64,000 bases of DNA, taken from the NCBI RefSeq assembly GCF_030268205.1, contig NZ_BSQF01000005.1:1-64000 (forward strand). The letters are read 5' to 3'. Under the pieces are notes generated by a model. It did no database searches. It was given only the letters and a program-made list of their open reading frames with translations, and was not told the DNA's origin. Origin of the DNA: Allomuricauda sp. NBRC 101325 (GTDB lineage Bacteria; Bacteroidota; Bacteroidia; Flavobacteriales; Flavobacteriaceae). Positions 7,477 through 17,140 of this stretch are shown here, in pieces (position 1 is the first letter of the stretch; each line of letters starts with the position of its first letter). The position numbers and the translations under genes were made by a program.

Positions 7477-10400
7477 TTATTAATAATTCATTCGACAGTA
7501 ATTCAATCAACAGTTGTTTTTTACTGTTATGATCCATGGTGTTCAGAGTTCTTTCCATCTCTCTTTTTTTAAACGAGAAGTCTTTTGAATAGACATTGGA
7601 AACAACCAATTTATCCTCCAACACTTCTCCGGATTTACCATATAAGCGAAAAGAGTATAGTTTGCTATTTTTTGAATTTTCATTGAATTGATGGATTTCA
7701 GATGCTTTTATCAACCTATGGGCAATATCCTCAAGAGTGTTCAAAAGTATTGACTCCTCCTCATCTTGAAGTTCATCGATGCCTTTTCCAATCACAACAT
7801 CAGCCAGTGACTTTATCCAATTTTCTCTATTGTCAAGTGGAGATATCAGGCGTTGATAAAACACTTTTGCAAATTTTCCCAATTTAATTGGATCAACGTA
7901 TTCCAGCTTTTCAAGAATCTCCATTTTGTAATCCGGAAAGATATCATACGTACAAAAAAAAGCAGTCAATAACACCTTCTCTATTCTATCCAATAATTCC
8001 CCATACACAGATTGAATCTCGCGCAAGGCAACCTGTAACTGCTCCGTATAACTCTCCAACACGGCCACATCAGAACCTATAGAAATGGAATTAAATCCTA
8101 ATGCCTCTGGAAACCTAGTAAATAAGGCATCTTCTGGGTCCGACGCAAGATTTATTGCATTTCTGAGTCGGATAGCCTTATCAGAAATCTTTGATGTATT
8201 TCTGGAATAACCATTCAAAGCTCTTTGAAACCTAAGAAAGTTGCTAAAAATAGAAAGAAAGGTGGACTCCGTTCCATTACTCTCTTGTGAACTCAACCCC
8301 GTTAACCTTTTATAGCTTTCCAAAAGATTGACACGAATTCCAGAAACATCATAGCTCTTAACAAAAAAATTCTCTGGTTTTCGATGAATCAAATCAAAAG
8401 TATCTTCCTGAAGATACGGAATATAACTTCCATCGATATAAAATAAAGCATATTCTTCGCGATTTGCTATTAAGAATATTGGTATCCAAAAATCGATAAA
8501 GCCCTGCTTGAGTTTATAAGGAGGGGAAGACAATAAGCCATAAAGTTCTTGAAGATTACGTTTATTGTCCCTAGCATTCAAAATAAATTCCATACATGAA
8601 TTCCACAATCCATACAAAATTGAATCTTGTGGGGGCTGTGACAATTCATAATAACCGAGTTCCTTATTCGCCTTATGTATTTTGGTTTGTTTCAAAAGAC
8701 TTATATATATAGCCTTTTGAGGCGGAAACATTTTTTCAGGAAAACCAAGATCCATTACTTCTTCATTTTCCAAAATCATCCTAATAAGAGATTTTCTAGC
8801 CGCATTAATCGGACTACTTAAAAACTCCTTATTGATTAGTTCATTGATAAGCCTAGGCGTTTCCGGGTATATCTCATAACAAATGTTGGTCAACCATTCG
8901 AACAATCTTTTTTTGTTCGGTATCTGTTCGATCCCACCCCTATAAATCCATGTATTTTCAGTTGTACCAAAAAGGTGGTTCACAGTAAGATTATGAAGCT
9001 CTTTTAAATGAAATTCTCTTTCTAAATTCAACAATTGAAGAGCATTAGCGTCCAATTGATTTCGCTCTATAAGTAAATCGAATTGTTTTATAGTAAATAT
9101 TTCTTTTTTAATCGCCTCCAAATTTTTGTAAATCACAAAAATATTGCTAGCATTTCCTCGAGATAGTGAAAGGATTTCCTCTTCTTTAATGTTTTCAAAC
9201 ACCAAATTAATGAACCCATCAACCGAGCCTTTAGCCTCTTCTGTACCCTTGAAGGTTTTAAAAACGCGATATTCAAAAAATCTAGGGGTCCCTGTTTCAA
9301 AAGAATATTTTTTGACCATCAACATAGGTAGCTCAACCAATGCAAAGATTTCCTCTGAAACTGAAAAGTCTGGATTTATCTCTTTAGCGACAGCAATAAG
9401 CTCCTGTTCCAAATCAATATCCGTACCATCCAAAAAGTTGATTTTATTGCTGTGTTTATAAAACCTTATAATTCCAGATTTTTCCAGGACCTCTAGAATT
9501 TCACTTACATCAGCCTCTTTGGTAAGTAAAAAATAGTTGACTAAAAAATCCTTATCCAAACAGCCCCCCGCTTTTGAAAATATATTCACAAGACCAATGG
9601 TCTTGATTACGTCAGAAGCCAAACCATAGTTTTCATCGAAGTTCAACTCTGCTCTTTCCAACGCATTAAACGTTGTTCTCCATTGCGGTCTATGAGGGTT
9701 TTCAGGGCTTTCTATAGTTGAAGGCATTGTATTCACTAAGTAGTTGAACACCTCTGGTACCGTATAGAAATCGGGTTGTAAATTCTGAATCGAATAGTTA
9801 GACTGATCGGTCAAAAAAGAAAATAGAGAACGTTCGTTCTGCCCATATCTTTGTAGGGAATACACCAATAAATGAACGGACAGCCAATCCATAGGGTAAA
9901 GCACTTTGCTTAGGCCGTCTATTGTAGAGGGGTTAAAACTGACCAGCTTTGATTTCTGTATCAAACTTGTAAGTTGGGAAAGCCTTGGTTGAAGTTTGAT
10001 TTTAACCTCAAACTGTTCCAGTTTTTTTCCCGCAAAATAAATCAGTTGCTCCACAGGCTCGTTAAACATTAAGTCAACAAATCTACCTTTAACTTTTTCC
10101 CATTCAAGCTTATCACGATTGTTAAGCTTGCTTCCATAACTGGCAAAACTTTGGTGCAATGAAATAATGAAATAAGTTTCAAAAGCATCATCGTTTGCCC
10201 ATTCAGAAATTTGTTGTACTAAATACAGTTCATCGGCAGCACTATGTTTAGATGCATGCTCCAGGAATTTGCCAAATTCATCTATTACGAGAACCAATCC
10301 TCTTCGCTTCTTCAGCGAGGCTATCCTTCTCTTTTCCAATCCCTCCAAAATATTTGGCTTAGCACTACCTTTTAAGCCCAATTCCATTCCAAGAGCATCG

Positions 10401-10693
10401 GACAATGAAGTATTTTGACCTATTATTTTTATAAAATCATAACCATCAACCTCTTTATTTGGAAGAGGTCCGAAAAACAACTGCTCCCCATGCAGATTTC
10501 TCTCCATTGCCCATAAAAAAGTTGACTTTCCGGTTCCATAGTTACCTATTAAACTAAAAGACTTGTTGGCAACATAGTTATGTAAAAATATACGTTCAAA
10601 GATTTCTTTTGAATTTGGGGTGACGATATAATCAATCTCCTTGGAGGCATCCCTAAGTATATTGGTGGAAATATTGTTAAAGGTTGATCCCAT
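7457..10693 (-). CDS. sspC: Large P-loop ATPase of the ssp operon (SspC-like)
   Basis: 1078 residues. Walker A is GNYGTGKS (50-57), followed by TFLWAMERNL; Walker B is LVLVIDEFGKFLE (D138/E139); a sensor-like ISLHQS follows. The rest is a long helical region without a domain I can name. Proteins of this layout lie between DUF4007 and the PAPS-reductase-like gene in ssp clusters, where SspC is described as the ATPase needed for phosphorothioation. It overlaps its neighbours by 17 nt (upstream) and 20 nt (downstream), showing strict coupling. Large ATPases of BREX type (BrxC/PglY) share this general design, but the BREX methylase and phosphatase are absent here. Confidence 0.75.
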   Translation of the reverse strand: MGSTFNNISTNILRDASKEIDYIVTPNSKEIFERIFLHNYVANKSFSLIGNYGTGKSTFLWAMERNLHGEQLFFGPLPNKEVDGYDFIKIIGQNTSLSDALGMELGLKGSAKPNILEGLEKRRIASLKKRRGLVLVIDEFGKFLEHASKHSAADELYLVQQISEWANDDAFETYFIISLHQSFASYGSKLNNRDKLEWEKVKGRFVDLMFNEPVEQLIYFAGKKLEQFEVKIKLQPRLSQLTSLIQKSKLVSFNPSTIDGLSKVLYPMDWLSVHLLVYSLQRYGQNERSLFSFLTDQSNYSIQNLQPDFYTVPEVFNYLVNTMPSTIESPENPHRPQWRTTFNALERAELNFDENYGLASDVIKTIGLVNIFSKAGGCLDKDFLVNYFLLTKEADVSEILEVLEKSGIIRFYKHSNKINFLDGTDIDLEQELIAVAKEINPDFSVSEEIFALVELPMLMVKKYSFETGTPRFFEYRVFKTFKGTEEAKGSVDGFINLVFENIKEEEILSLSRGNASNIFVIYKNLEAIKKEIFTIKQFDLLIERNQLDANALQLLNLEREFHLKELHNLTVNHLFGTTENTWIYRGGIEQIPNKKRLFEWLTNICYEIYPETPRLINELINKEFLSSPINAARKSLIRMILENEEVMDLGFPEKMFPPQKAIYISLLKQTKIHKANKELGYYELSQPPQDSILYGLWNSCMEFILNARDNKRNLQELYGLLSSPPYKLKQGFIDFWIPIFLIANREEYALFYIDGSYIPYLQEDTFDLIHRKPENFFVKSYDVSGIRVNLLESYKRLTGLSSQESNGTESTFLSIFSNFLRFQRALNGYSRNTSKISDKAIRLRNAINLASDPEDALFTRFPEALGFNSISIGSDVAVLESYTEQLQVALREIQSVYGELLDRIEKVLLTAFFCTYDIFPDYKMEILEKLEYVDPIKLGKFAKVFYQRLISPLDNRENWIKSLADVVIGKGIDELQDEEESILLNTLEDIAHRLIKASEIHQFNENSKNSKLYSFRLYGKSGEVLEDKLVVSNVYSKDFSFKKREMERTLNTMDHNSKKQLLIELLSNELLINEKTNG

Positions 10694-11561
10694 AGTAGTT
10701 TTCCAGTAAATTAATTTTATAGTTTTCTGGTAGATTCTTAATTTGGAGTTGCCTCACTCCTGCATCGTCTTTGAAAACGAATTCTGGATATTTATTGCAC
10801 AAATCTTCCAAAATACCTTCGAGGCCCTCGTTTGACAAACACAAATAATAGCCAAGTGTTCTTCTTATGGAATCAAAATTTATTGCATTTTCTCCATTAA
10901 ATTCCCCCAACAAACAATAGGCAAATACCTCCACAGATAAATTTTCCTGAATCCTCTTGTTGATTCTATAGACCTCTTCCTTCCTTTCATTCTTTCTACC
11001 TGTGTTAACCACTAAATCAAGACTCAATAAAGGAGCATTGTAATCGTCTTCAAAAGTCTTTGTGTTTTTTGGAGGAGAGATATAGGTCTTAAGGAATACC
11101 TTATAATCAGAAGATAATGTATTTATAGTTGACGGCTTTCGCCCAGATAGGGTCAATTGTCTATTTAAAAAAGTAACAATCTGTGATTCAGAAAATTCCA
11201 AACTGGCCTTATTCGCAAAATAATCAGCAAAAACTGATTTATAAATGGAAGCATAACCAGTATGACATAAAGAATATTGTAGGAGCCAAAGTGAACCTTC
11301 ATGCTCAAGAAAACGATCGTAGCGGTTTTCCAAGAACAATAATTTTGCTAATTCACTAATTTCATTGTCCGAATCTATCATACCAAATGCCCTAAGCCAA
11401 TGTTGAATAGAGCGAACCATATTCTTCCCTACCCCAAGGGCAGAGATTGCCTCATTCTTTTTGAAAATTGATGCATCATTCTGACTATCAAGCAATTGCA
11501 TCCCTTTAAGCAACCACTGTTCCTTACAATGAAAGGTATCGTGACCTGAAAATTTAAGCAT
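10677..11561 (-). CDS. sspB: DUF4007 protein (SspB-like)
   Basis: 294 residues beginning FSGHDTFHCKEQWLLKG, the DUF4007 signature, followed by EAISALGVGKNMVRSIQHWLRAFGMID, a helical segment resembling a winged-helix DNA reader. In characterised single-strand phosphorothioation systems SspB is the DUF4007 member reported to nick DNA so that sulfur can be inserted. It is the first gene of the six-gene operon; its stop overlaps the ATPase start by 17 nt. The ATG at 11561 is chosen because the family signature begins at residue 4. I see no canonical nuclease motif by eye. Confidence 0.85.
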   Translation of the reverse strand: MLKFSGHDTFHCKEQWLLKGMQLLDSQNDASIFKKNEAISALGVGKNMVRSIQHWLRAFGMIDSDNEISELAKLLFLENRYDRFLEHEGSLWLLQYSLCHTGYASIYKSVFADYFANKASLEFSESQIVTFLNRQLTLSGRKPSTINTLSSDYKVFLKTYISPPKNTKTFEDDYNAPLLSLDLVVNTGRKNERKEEVYRINKRIQENLSVEVFAYCLLGEFNGENAINFDSIRRTLGYYLCLSNEGLEGILEDLCNKYPEFVFKDDAGVRQLQIKNLPENYKINLLENYYGINL

Positions 11562-11879
11562 AAAACAAATAACTTTTCGGTATGCAAGATAGTTAAATGG
11601 AGAGATTCCTCCATAAAGGAATGCAATTATTTTACCAACAACTTATTTAGACCACAAAATTATACATGTATTTGATTTTCAGCTTTTTATAAAAATATTT
11701 AACATTTAGTCTTATAATTCGTTCAAGTATATATTGTAAACCATCTAAGATTGCATTAGTAAACTTTCGATGCAGATAAGGAAATTATCCGTTATATAAC
11801 CATAACAACAATAATTCTATATTTTCTACTCAAATATTCTAATATCATTTCCCCTTCATTAGACATACCAATTCAAAGA
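11562..11879 (-). promoter_or_regulatory. AT-rich spacer with probable promoter of the ssp operon
   Basis: A 318-bp non-coding tract between the 821-aa GHKL gene and sspB, both read leftwards. On the - strand a TAATTTTG element (reverse complement of about 11656-11663) fits the Bacteroidota -7 motif TAnnTTTG. A short dyad, ATGGAG...CTCCAT at 11597-11602 and 11609-11614, lies about 40 nt before the sspB start and could be an operator or leader hairpin. The size and composition suggest that the sspB operon has its own promoter rather than relying on read-through. Confidence 0.4.
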
Positions 11880-14345
11880 CTAATCTCCAACACCCTGCAT
11901 CATTTCTTCCATTCCTCCAAAATTGAGTATAAAGGTGGAGTAATAATGATCAAATAGGTCCTTTAAATATTGTCCGAGGTCCACGTGTTCCAACTCATCT
12001 TTACCTTCTATTCTTTGTTTTATCTCATACCCCCTATTCTTGCTAATAGTGTACAAGAATAGTGTATGGAAATACACGGAGGAATAATACTTTCTGTTGG
12101 CGATTTCCAATTGCTGTTGGTTGGGATGTTTATACTTGGCAATAAAGTTTTTTAACACAGAGCTATCCATGTTCACAAAAATCTTTTTCAAGGTATCCCC
12201 TTCTGCCTCGGGCACCATTACCGTATTGTAATCCATATCCAATGACGTTGCAGTTCCCACATTTTCCCATGAAACTCGATCCTTGAGGTCCTCATTAGGC
12301 GCTTTATAGGCAAAAACCAATTGAGGTAGACCCAAAGGTTCATTATCTTCATCTTTTTTTGGTTTATTGTCCTTTGGTCCTTCTTTTTTGGCAATCTTGA
12401 CCCAAAACAGTTCTGACAGATTCCCGTTTGGGGATGTCAGATCTGCTTTTATCTGAACACTGTCCCCTACCTTTAAATCATCTTTTGGGTTCAATGATAT
12501 TCTAATAGTACCTTTATTTGGGCTACTTTTTACCACATTGAAAATTTCAGTTATTCCCTTGGGCTGTCCGGGACCTGTACCACCTTCACCTTCGTTGGGT
12601 TTGATATTCAACACAGTAATTTTCAAATCACCAGGTTCCTCTATCCGATCGAAGTAATCGTTCTCAACATTAGTAGAGAACTTTATGGTCTTTTCTCCAT
12701 TCAAAGGAATTTTCGCCACCTCTGATTCTCCATCATTAATCCCGCTTATCTTAAAAAAAGAAGGGAATCTCTGTGGTAAGAAAGGGGTATCCTCCTTTTT
12801 CTGGGGAGAAGGTTTTCTCTCTCCTTCCTTTTTCTTATTCGATTTCGTATCAAGTTTAAACGTTTGGCTCAACAATTTGGCCAGTTCAGAATCCAAGGGG
12901 AGGTTCTTGGTAAAGTTCTTGAGCAACTCATTGGTATTGGAAGTAGTATCAATATCGACGGCCTGTTTTCTAATCTTCTCAATATCCGCCAACCTTCCAT
13001 CTTTTCGACTCAATTGGGCCGCCAAATAACTTCTTAGATATTGGGTCTCTTCCCCATCTTTTAACCTATCCCTAGAAGCCATGAACAATTCCTTCCTGAA
13101 ATTGTATTTCATTTCGGTACAATCCACGTGTATCAACAAATGGTGCTTTAAGAGATTGAGTTTTAAGGACCGTGTTATAAATTCGAAAGTATAGCTTCCA
13201 TGTGTTTGTCCATTAAGAGAGAACATGACCGCCATCGAATTTTTGAAATATCGATCCTGGATGATGGCTTTGGTTCTTTTTAAATCATAATCCTTTACCC
13301 TAGGCTTAAAAACGAAACAGGACACCTTCATTTTACCAAAAGTATTTTCCTCATCGAATGTCTCTGAAAACTTATCGTCTAGATACTCTGCTGCTTCATT
13401 GTTCAGACGCCGTTTTAATCCAAACAAGTCATTCTCAAGAACCTTGTTGTTTGGATATCTTTCGGCAGTATCGACTGTTAAAATGGGTAAAGCTGGATCA
13501 AAAAGGAATTCATTTATACTTTGGTTCAAATCCTGTGCAAAACCAGAATACCCTTTGGGAAATTGGTACGAGTATAATTTTACAATTGTTCCTGTTTCAA
13601 AATTCCTATTGGACAAACCAAGATCAAGATTCTCAATAGGAAAAGAAGGGATTTGATTATCGATCAAAAGATATTCGTACCAAGTTTCCTTTGTGTGATC
13701 TGATTCTTTCTTTGGATGCTCTCGTACCAATGTAAATCCAAACGCTCCTTTACCATCATACCTTTTTGATGCTATCAATTGATATCTTTTTTTACCACAA
13801 AAAACAATAGCTCCGCTTCCACCCATATTATACTTTCCTTGCACAAAATGAATATCATTTTTATTCCCTCTTAAAAGGGACAAAAAAGTCTCTTCAAATT
13901 TCTCAGGATGTTGACCTTCTCCATTATCATAAATGATTACCGATGTTGGATATTGGTTTCTTTGATTTCTCGGACCTCGACCATCCGCAATAATTTGAAT
14001 GTTTGCTGCCTGTTGTTTCCGAAAAGAAGGTAAATCCCAGTTGTTATTGGGAAAGAACCTATTTATTGCATTATCCATGGATTTAGGAGCGGCCATTGAT
14101 CTTGGGTCTATTTCTGCTTTATAACATTCCTTGGTCAAGATGGCATCAATGGCATTTGTAACTTTCTCGATCAAAGCAGCAATAGGGTTTGATTGCTGAT
14201 TTTTAACTACACCGTAATTACTTTGATTATCACCTAGAGGCTTCCAGTTAGTGTCGTCAAATATTTTTGGGTTTTGGGAAATTACAGATAAAAGCCCTTC
14301 TTCATCTTTTGCATTGAAAATTGAGAAAAATAAATCTTTGTGCAC
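11880..14345 (-). CDS. GHKL-type ATPase associated with the ssp locus
   Basis: 821 residues. The N-terminal Bergerat-fold ATPase is clear: E60/N64/D67 in ALIEKVTNAIDAIL, IIYDNGEG (137-144) and the lid GKYNMGGSG (170-178). The middle is unassigned; after a Lys/Glu/Pro-rich linker (about 500-530) comes a beta-rich segment and an acidic, helical C-terminal domain. There is no H-box, so this is not a kinase but a Hsp90/MORC-like clamp. It reads in the same direction as sspB, 318 bp upstream, and begins the defence cluster. I infer an ATP-gated DNA or protein sensor that helps the phosphorothioation or restriction step. It may also be an independent defence gene that is merely adjacent. Confidence 0.7.
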   Translation of the reverse strand: MHKDLFFSIFNAKDEEGLLSVISQNPKIFDDTNWKPLGDNQSNYGVVKNQQSNPIAALIEKVTNAIDAILTKECYKAEIDPRSMAAPKSMDNAINRFFPNNNWDLPSFRKQQAANIQIIADGRGPRNQRNQYPTSVIIYDNGEGQHPEKFEETFLSLLRGNKNDIHFVQGKYNMGGSGAIVFCGKKRYQLIASKRYDGKGAFGFTLVREHPKKESDHTKETWYEYLLIDNQIPSFPIENLDLGLSNRNFETGTIVKLYSYQFPKGYSGFAQDLNQSINEFLFDPALPILTVDTAERYPNNKVLENDLFGLKRRLNNEAAEYLDDKFSETFDEENTFGKMKVSCFVFKPRVKDYDLKRTKAIIQDRYFKNSMAVMFSLNGQTHGSYTFEFITRSLKLNLLKHHLLIHVDCTEMKYNFRKELFMASRDRLKDGEETQYLRSYLAAQLSRKDGRLADIEKIRKQAVDIDTTSNTNELLKNFTKNLPLDSELAKLLSQTFKLDTKSNKKKEGERKPSPQKKEDTPFLPQRFPSFFKISGINDGESEVAKIPLNGEKTIKFSTNVENDYFDRIEEPGDLKITVLNIKPNEGEGGTGPGQPKGITEIFNVVKSSPNKGTIRISLNPKDDLKVGDSVQIKADLTSPNGNLSELFWVKIAKKEGPKDNKPKKDEDNEPLGLPQLVFAYKAPNEDLKDRVSWENVGTATSLDMDYNTVMVPEAEGDTLKKIFVNMDSSVLKNFIAKYKHPNQQQLEIANRKYYSSVYFHTLFLYTISKNRGYEIKQRIEGKDELEHVDLGQYLKDLFDHYYSTFILNFGGMEEMMQGVGD

Positions 14346-14804
14346 TTAAATTCAAGTTTTAGTTTCTGGGGAACCGACTTCTCATCCAAGGTAAATCCCT
14401 CAATATACTCGGTAATCCCATTTAAAAAATAGTTGGTGGTAGAATTCTAAAAATAAGGCATTTGGCTTAAGTGAAGAAACCAATACAAAAAAACCAACAA
14501 ACTATTCCCGTTTTTACACAAAACCCCTAGTTTTAATATGGTTTCCCCTCAATCATTTTTGCCCTATTCATTTGAAATATTCAATTCATATTGATAAAAA
14601 ACACGAGCAATATCATTAAAGAACCTTAGAACTGTTTTAATTTTAGATTCATGTTTAACAAACTCCCTTTAACAATTGAAGTTTTCGCATATCTATAATT
14701 TAAATGCTCAATGAACTCAAACCTCTCTTATATGTTTCGAACCCATATTCGATTCCAAAGAAGTTTGTAATATTGCCAATCTTTTGATTGATTGATTGAT
14801 TGGA
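14346..14804. other. Non-coding AT-rich boundary tract
   Basis: About 460 bp between the leftward GHKL gene and the rightward broken ATPase gene, so it should hold two divergent promoters. It is rich in A/T runs. I see no RNA gene or long dyad in it. A tetranucleotide repeat ends it (described separately). It separates the defence cluster from the thiamine-transport genes. Confidence 0.5.
14785..14802 (+). repeat. TGAT tetranucleotide tandem repeat
   Basis: About 4.5 copies of TGAT/GATT end 2 nt before the ATG of the broken AAA_28-type gene. Short tandem repeats here can change length by slippage and so alter translation or transcription of the gene. The gene is already disrupted, so any phase switching would be relic behaviour. 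Confidence 0.7.
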
Positions 14805-15418
14805 ATGATAAGCAAACCCAAATTAACCCGACCTACACAACATAAAACCTTAGTCAAAATCTCGACGGAAACCAATCCATATTATGTCATAACAGGAGGC
14901 CCTGGTGTTGGCAAGACCACTTTGTTGCATGAGTTAAAGCAAAGAGGTTTTATGGTCGTTCCCGAAATTGCTCGCGAACTCATCAAGGAGCAACAGGCGA
15001 TTGATGGTGATGCGCTTCCTTGGAAAAACAAAAACACATACCGGGACCTTATGTTTGATAGATCCATCGAAAGTTTTGAAAAGATCATGGATGAAAAGCA
15101 TGTATCCGGACCCATATTTTTGACCGCGGCTTTTTGGATGCCATTGGCTATGCCCATCTCATGGGACTTCGCATTGATAACCACATGAAGGTTATGGCAG
15201 AAACTTGGCGATACAACGACCAAGTCCTTATTTTACCACCATGGAAAGAAATCTATCAAACAGATGAACAGCGAAAACAAGACTGAAATGAGGCTGTATT
15301 TACCTATAACAAAATCATCCAGACCTATCGCAGCCATCAATACGACCTAATTGAAGTTCCCAAAGCAACTGTAAAGGAAAGGGCGGATTTCATTTTGAAT
15401 CATATCCAGAACTCCTGA
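14805..15418 (+). pseudogene. Broken AAA_28-type ATPase/kinase
   Basis: The N-terminal P-loop is intact (YYVITGGPGVGKTTLLHEL), followed by VVPEIARELI, as in AAA_28/NadR-like nucleotide kinases. At 15117-15121 a T-run is one base short. Restoring it gives PIFFDRGFLDAIGYAHL and then a normal continuation (AETWRYNDQVLILPPWKEIY, QTYRSHQYDLIEVP) to a TGA at 15416-15418. A further in-frame TGA at 15284-15286 replaces what is probably a tryptophan codon (QD-stop-NEAVFTYNK). Two independent lesions argue for a true pseudogene rather than a read error. Related genes often sit beside PnuC-type transporters, as here. Confidence 0.8.
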
Positions 15419-15465
15419 TTTTCTTAAACCTAAAATTTAATTACTCTGTTATTGATTGGGATTAC

Positions 15466-16485
15466 TCAATCCAATTTCTCATGAAAATTGTGGTGTTGTG
15501 TAGCCGTGAAATAGTCCCTAAATATTTGATTCACTGTTTGGCCTTCCGTGATTCCTCGAATTCCCAAAAAAGGAAATACTTCAATGATTGCCTTGGAAAT
15601 AGCACGTATTGACCGGGAAGCCTCATGATGTATTTCATTGACAAAATCAATCGGTACAGATAGTCCAATCTCAATTCTATATTCAAGCTGTTTTGCAAAT
15701 ATCATAACTTGATAATTCGCGCCGATCAAAATATCTTGAAGTCTATTTAACAAGGCATTTGACTTCTTAAACATTTGTGCCTCCTTCAAAAAGTGATCCG
15801 CCATCCCCAAATAATTGACCCATAAGGTCAAATCTGCAAATACCGAGAATGGAATTTTAAAGATGGGCTGAGGCAGATAAAATTCATCATATACGAAACT
15901 GTACTTGCTATCCACCCATTTGGATCGCACCGCAAAAGAATCGGTAACAGTAGCTCTTAATCCCATGGCATTCCAATCCCGTATAAGTTCGACATCTTTC
16001 TTTCGGAGTACAAAGGATCGCATCAAAGGTGTGCCATCCTCTAAAAGGATATCCTCGCCCCCTTCTTGAATCTTCGCGTTCAAGGTGAAATGTGTCAGAT
16101 AGGGTGCTCCTGTGGCATACTTCCAATGTCCGTTGATCACATAGCCATCGTCCATTTTTTCTGCAGTCCCAAATGCACCTCCACTCCCTCCAAAACGAAC
16201 CGCTTTTTCGGATTTTAAAAAAATCTGGTCCGCAACATCTTTCTTTAAGTTCCCAATAAAGAAATTGGCTCCACTACACAAGGTCACAGTCCAGCCCAAA
16301 CTACCATCACATTGGGCAAGTGAATGTAAGGTTTTCAAGCCCTCGGTCAAGGACATCTCTAATCCACCATATTCTTGAGGCACCCAAAGATTCCACAAAT
16401 TTTCTGTGTCAATCCAATCCAGGACTTCTTTTGAAAACTCCTTTTTCCCAAAACAAAGTTGTTGTATGTTATTCAATGGATCCAT
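15466..16485 (-). CDS. Acyl-CoA-dehydrogenase-fold flavoprotein
   Basis: 339 residues. The N-terminal helical part contains VPQEYGGLEMSLTEGLKTL and CDGSLGWTVTLCSGANFF; the beta domain contains AEKMDDGYVINGHWKYATGA and DWNAMGLRATVTDSFAV; the rest is a helical C-terminal domain. This is the acyl-CoA dehydrogenase/flavin monooxygenase fold (compare DszC/HpaB-type enzymes). It is shorter than the usual 380 residues and its substrate cannot be named. Its start overlaps the end of the PnuC-family gene by 17 nt, and the operon lies behind a TPP riboswitch, so its expression should follow thiamine status. I infer a role in handling a thiamine-related compound, or a fortuitous operon partner. Confidence 0.65.
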   Translation of the reverse strand: MDPLNNIQQLCFGKKEFSKEVLDWIDTENLWNLWVPQEYGGLEMSLTEGLKTLHSLAQCDGSLGWTVTLCSGANFFIGNLKKDVADQIFLKSEKAVRFGGSGGAFGTAEKMDDGYVINGHWKYATGAPYLTHFTLNAKIQEGGEDILLEDGTPLMRSFVLRKKDVELIRDWNAMGLRATVTDSFAVRSKWVDSKYSFVYDEFYLPQPIFKIPFSVFADLTLWVNYLGMADHFLKEAQMFKKSNALLNRLQDILIGANYQVMIFAKQLEYRIEIGLSVPIDFVNEIHHEASRSIRAISKAIIEVFPFLGIRGITEGQTVNQIFRDYFTATQHHNFHEKLD

Positions 16486-17062
16486 TCAATTCCCTTTCTA
16501 TGATTTTAGACCATTTGACATAACCCGAGATAGCCACGGCGAACAGAAATGCGGTCAATCCCGCATAGATGTATAGTTCTTTATAAATCAAGAGGGGAAC
16601 AGAAATCAAGTTGCTAATATTCAAGTAGATCCAGTTCTCAATCTTACGTTTGGCCATCAACCACATCCCTGCCCAGGCAAAAGCAACGACCATGGCATCC
16701 CAATAGGGGACGTCGGAATCCGTATGTTGTCCCAACCAATAGGCCATAATAAGAAAGCATCCCATAACAATGCTTACCGCAATCCCATGGTCCTTACTAT
16801 CGGAATAGGAAATGGGGGATTCTTGCTTTTGCATCCCCATTTTCCAATAGAACCAACCATAGATGCTCATGACCAAATAATAGAGATTAAGTAAAATGTC
16901 GGCATATAACCGTGACTGGTACAGCACCCAAATACTGATCAATATGGCAATGATTCCAAAAAGGTAATTATGCACTTTGTTCTGACGAGCCATGAGTACT
17001 TGAACAACCCCAAAAGCGGCCCCTACCCATTGCAAAACAACTAATTGTGAAAATATTTCCAT
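16469..17062 (-). CDS. pnuT: PnuC-family transporter, probably thiamine (PnuT)
   Basis: 197 residues with about seven hydrophobic segments and the PnuC-type pattern (QWVGAAFGVVQVLMARQNK, YLVMSIYGWFYW, YWDAMVVAFAWAGMWLMAKR, ENWIYLNISNLISVPL). PnuC proteins are facilitators of nicotinamide riboside or, in the PnuT branch, thiamine, trapped inside by phosphorylation. A TPP riboswitch begins about 80 nt upstream on the same strand, which favours thiamine. The next gene overlaps by 17 nt. The nearby broken AAA_28-type gene may have been a partner. Confidence 0.8.
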   Translation of the reverse strand: MEIFSQLVVLQWVGAAFGVVQVLMARQNKVHNYLFGIIAILISIWVLYQSRLYADILLNLYYLVMSIYGWFYWKMGMQKQESPISYSDSKDHGIAVSIVMGCFLIMAYWLGQHTDSDVPYWDAMVVAFAWAGMWLMAKRKIENWIYLNISNLISVPLLIYKELYIYAGLTAFLFAVAISGYVKWSKIIERELNGSIE

Positions 17063-17140
17063 TGGTTGGATTTCTCTATTGGTTTAAAAGACATAGGAAT
17101 CCCATAATGGAACAACAGCCAGAAAATGACTATTCCAAAA

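Noticed and set aside
7457..10693. Large ATPase considered as BREX BrxC/PglY
   Set aside because: No BREX methylase, phosphatase or other BREX genes; neighbours are DUF4007 and SspD-like.
12685..13029. 114-codon frame opposite the 821-aa GHKL gene
   Set aside because: Antisense to the Lys/Glu-rich linker region of an intact gene; no support.
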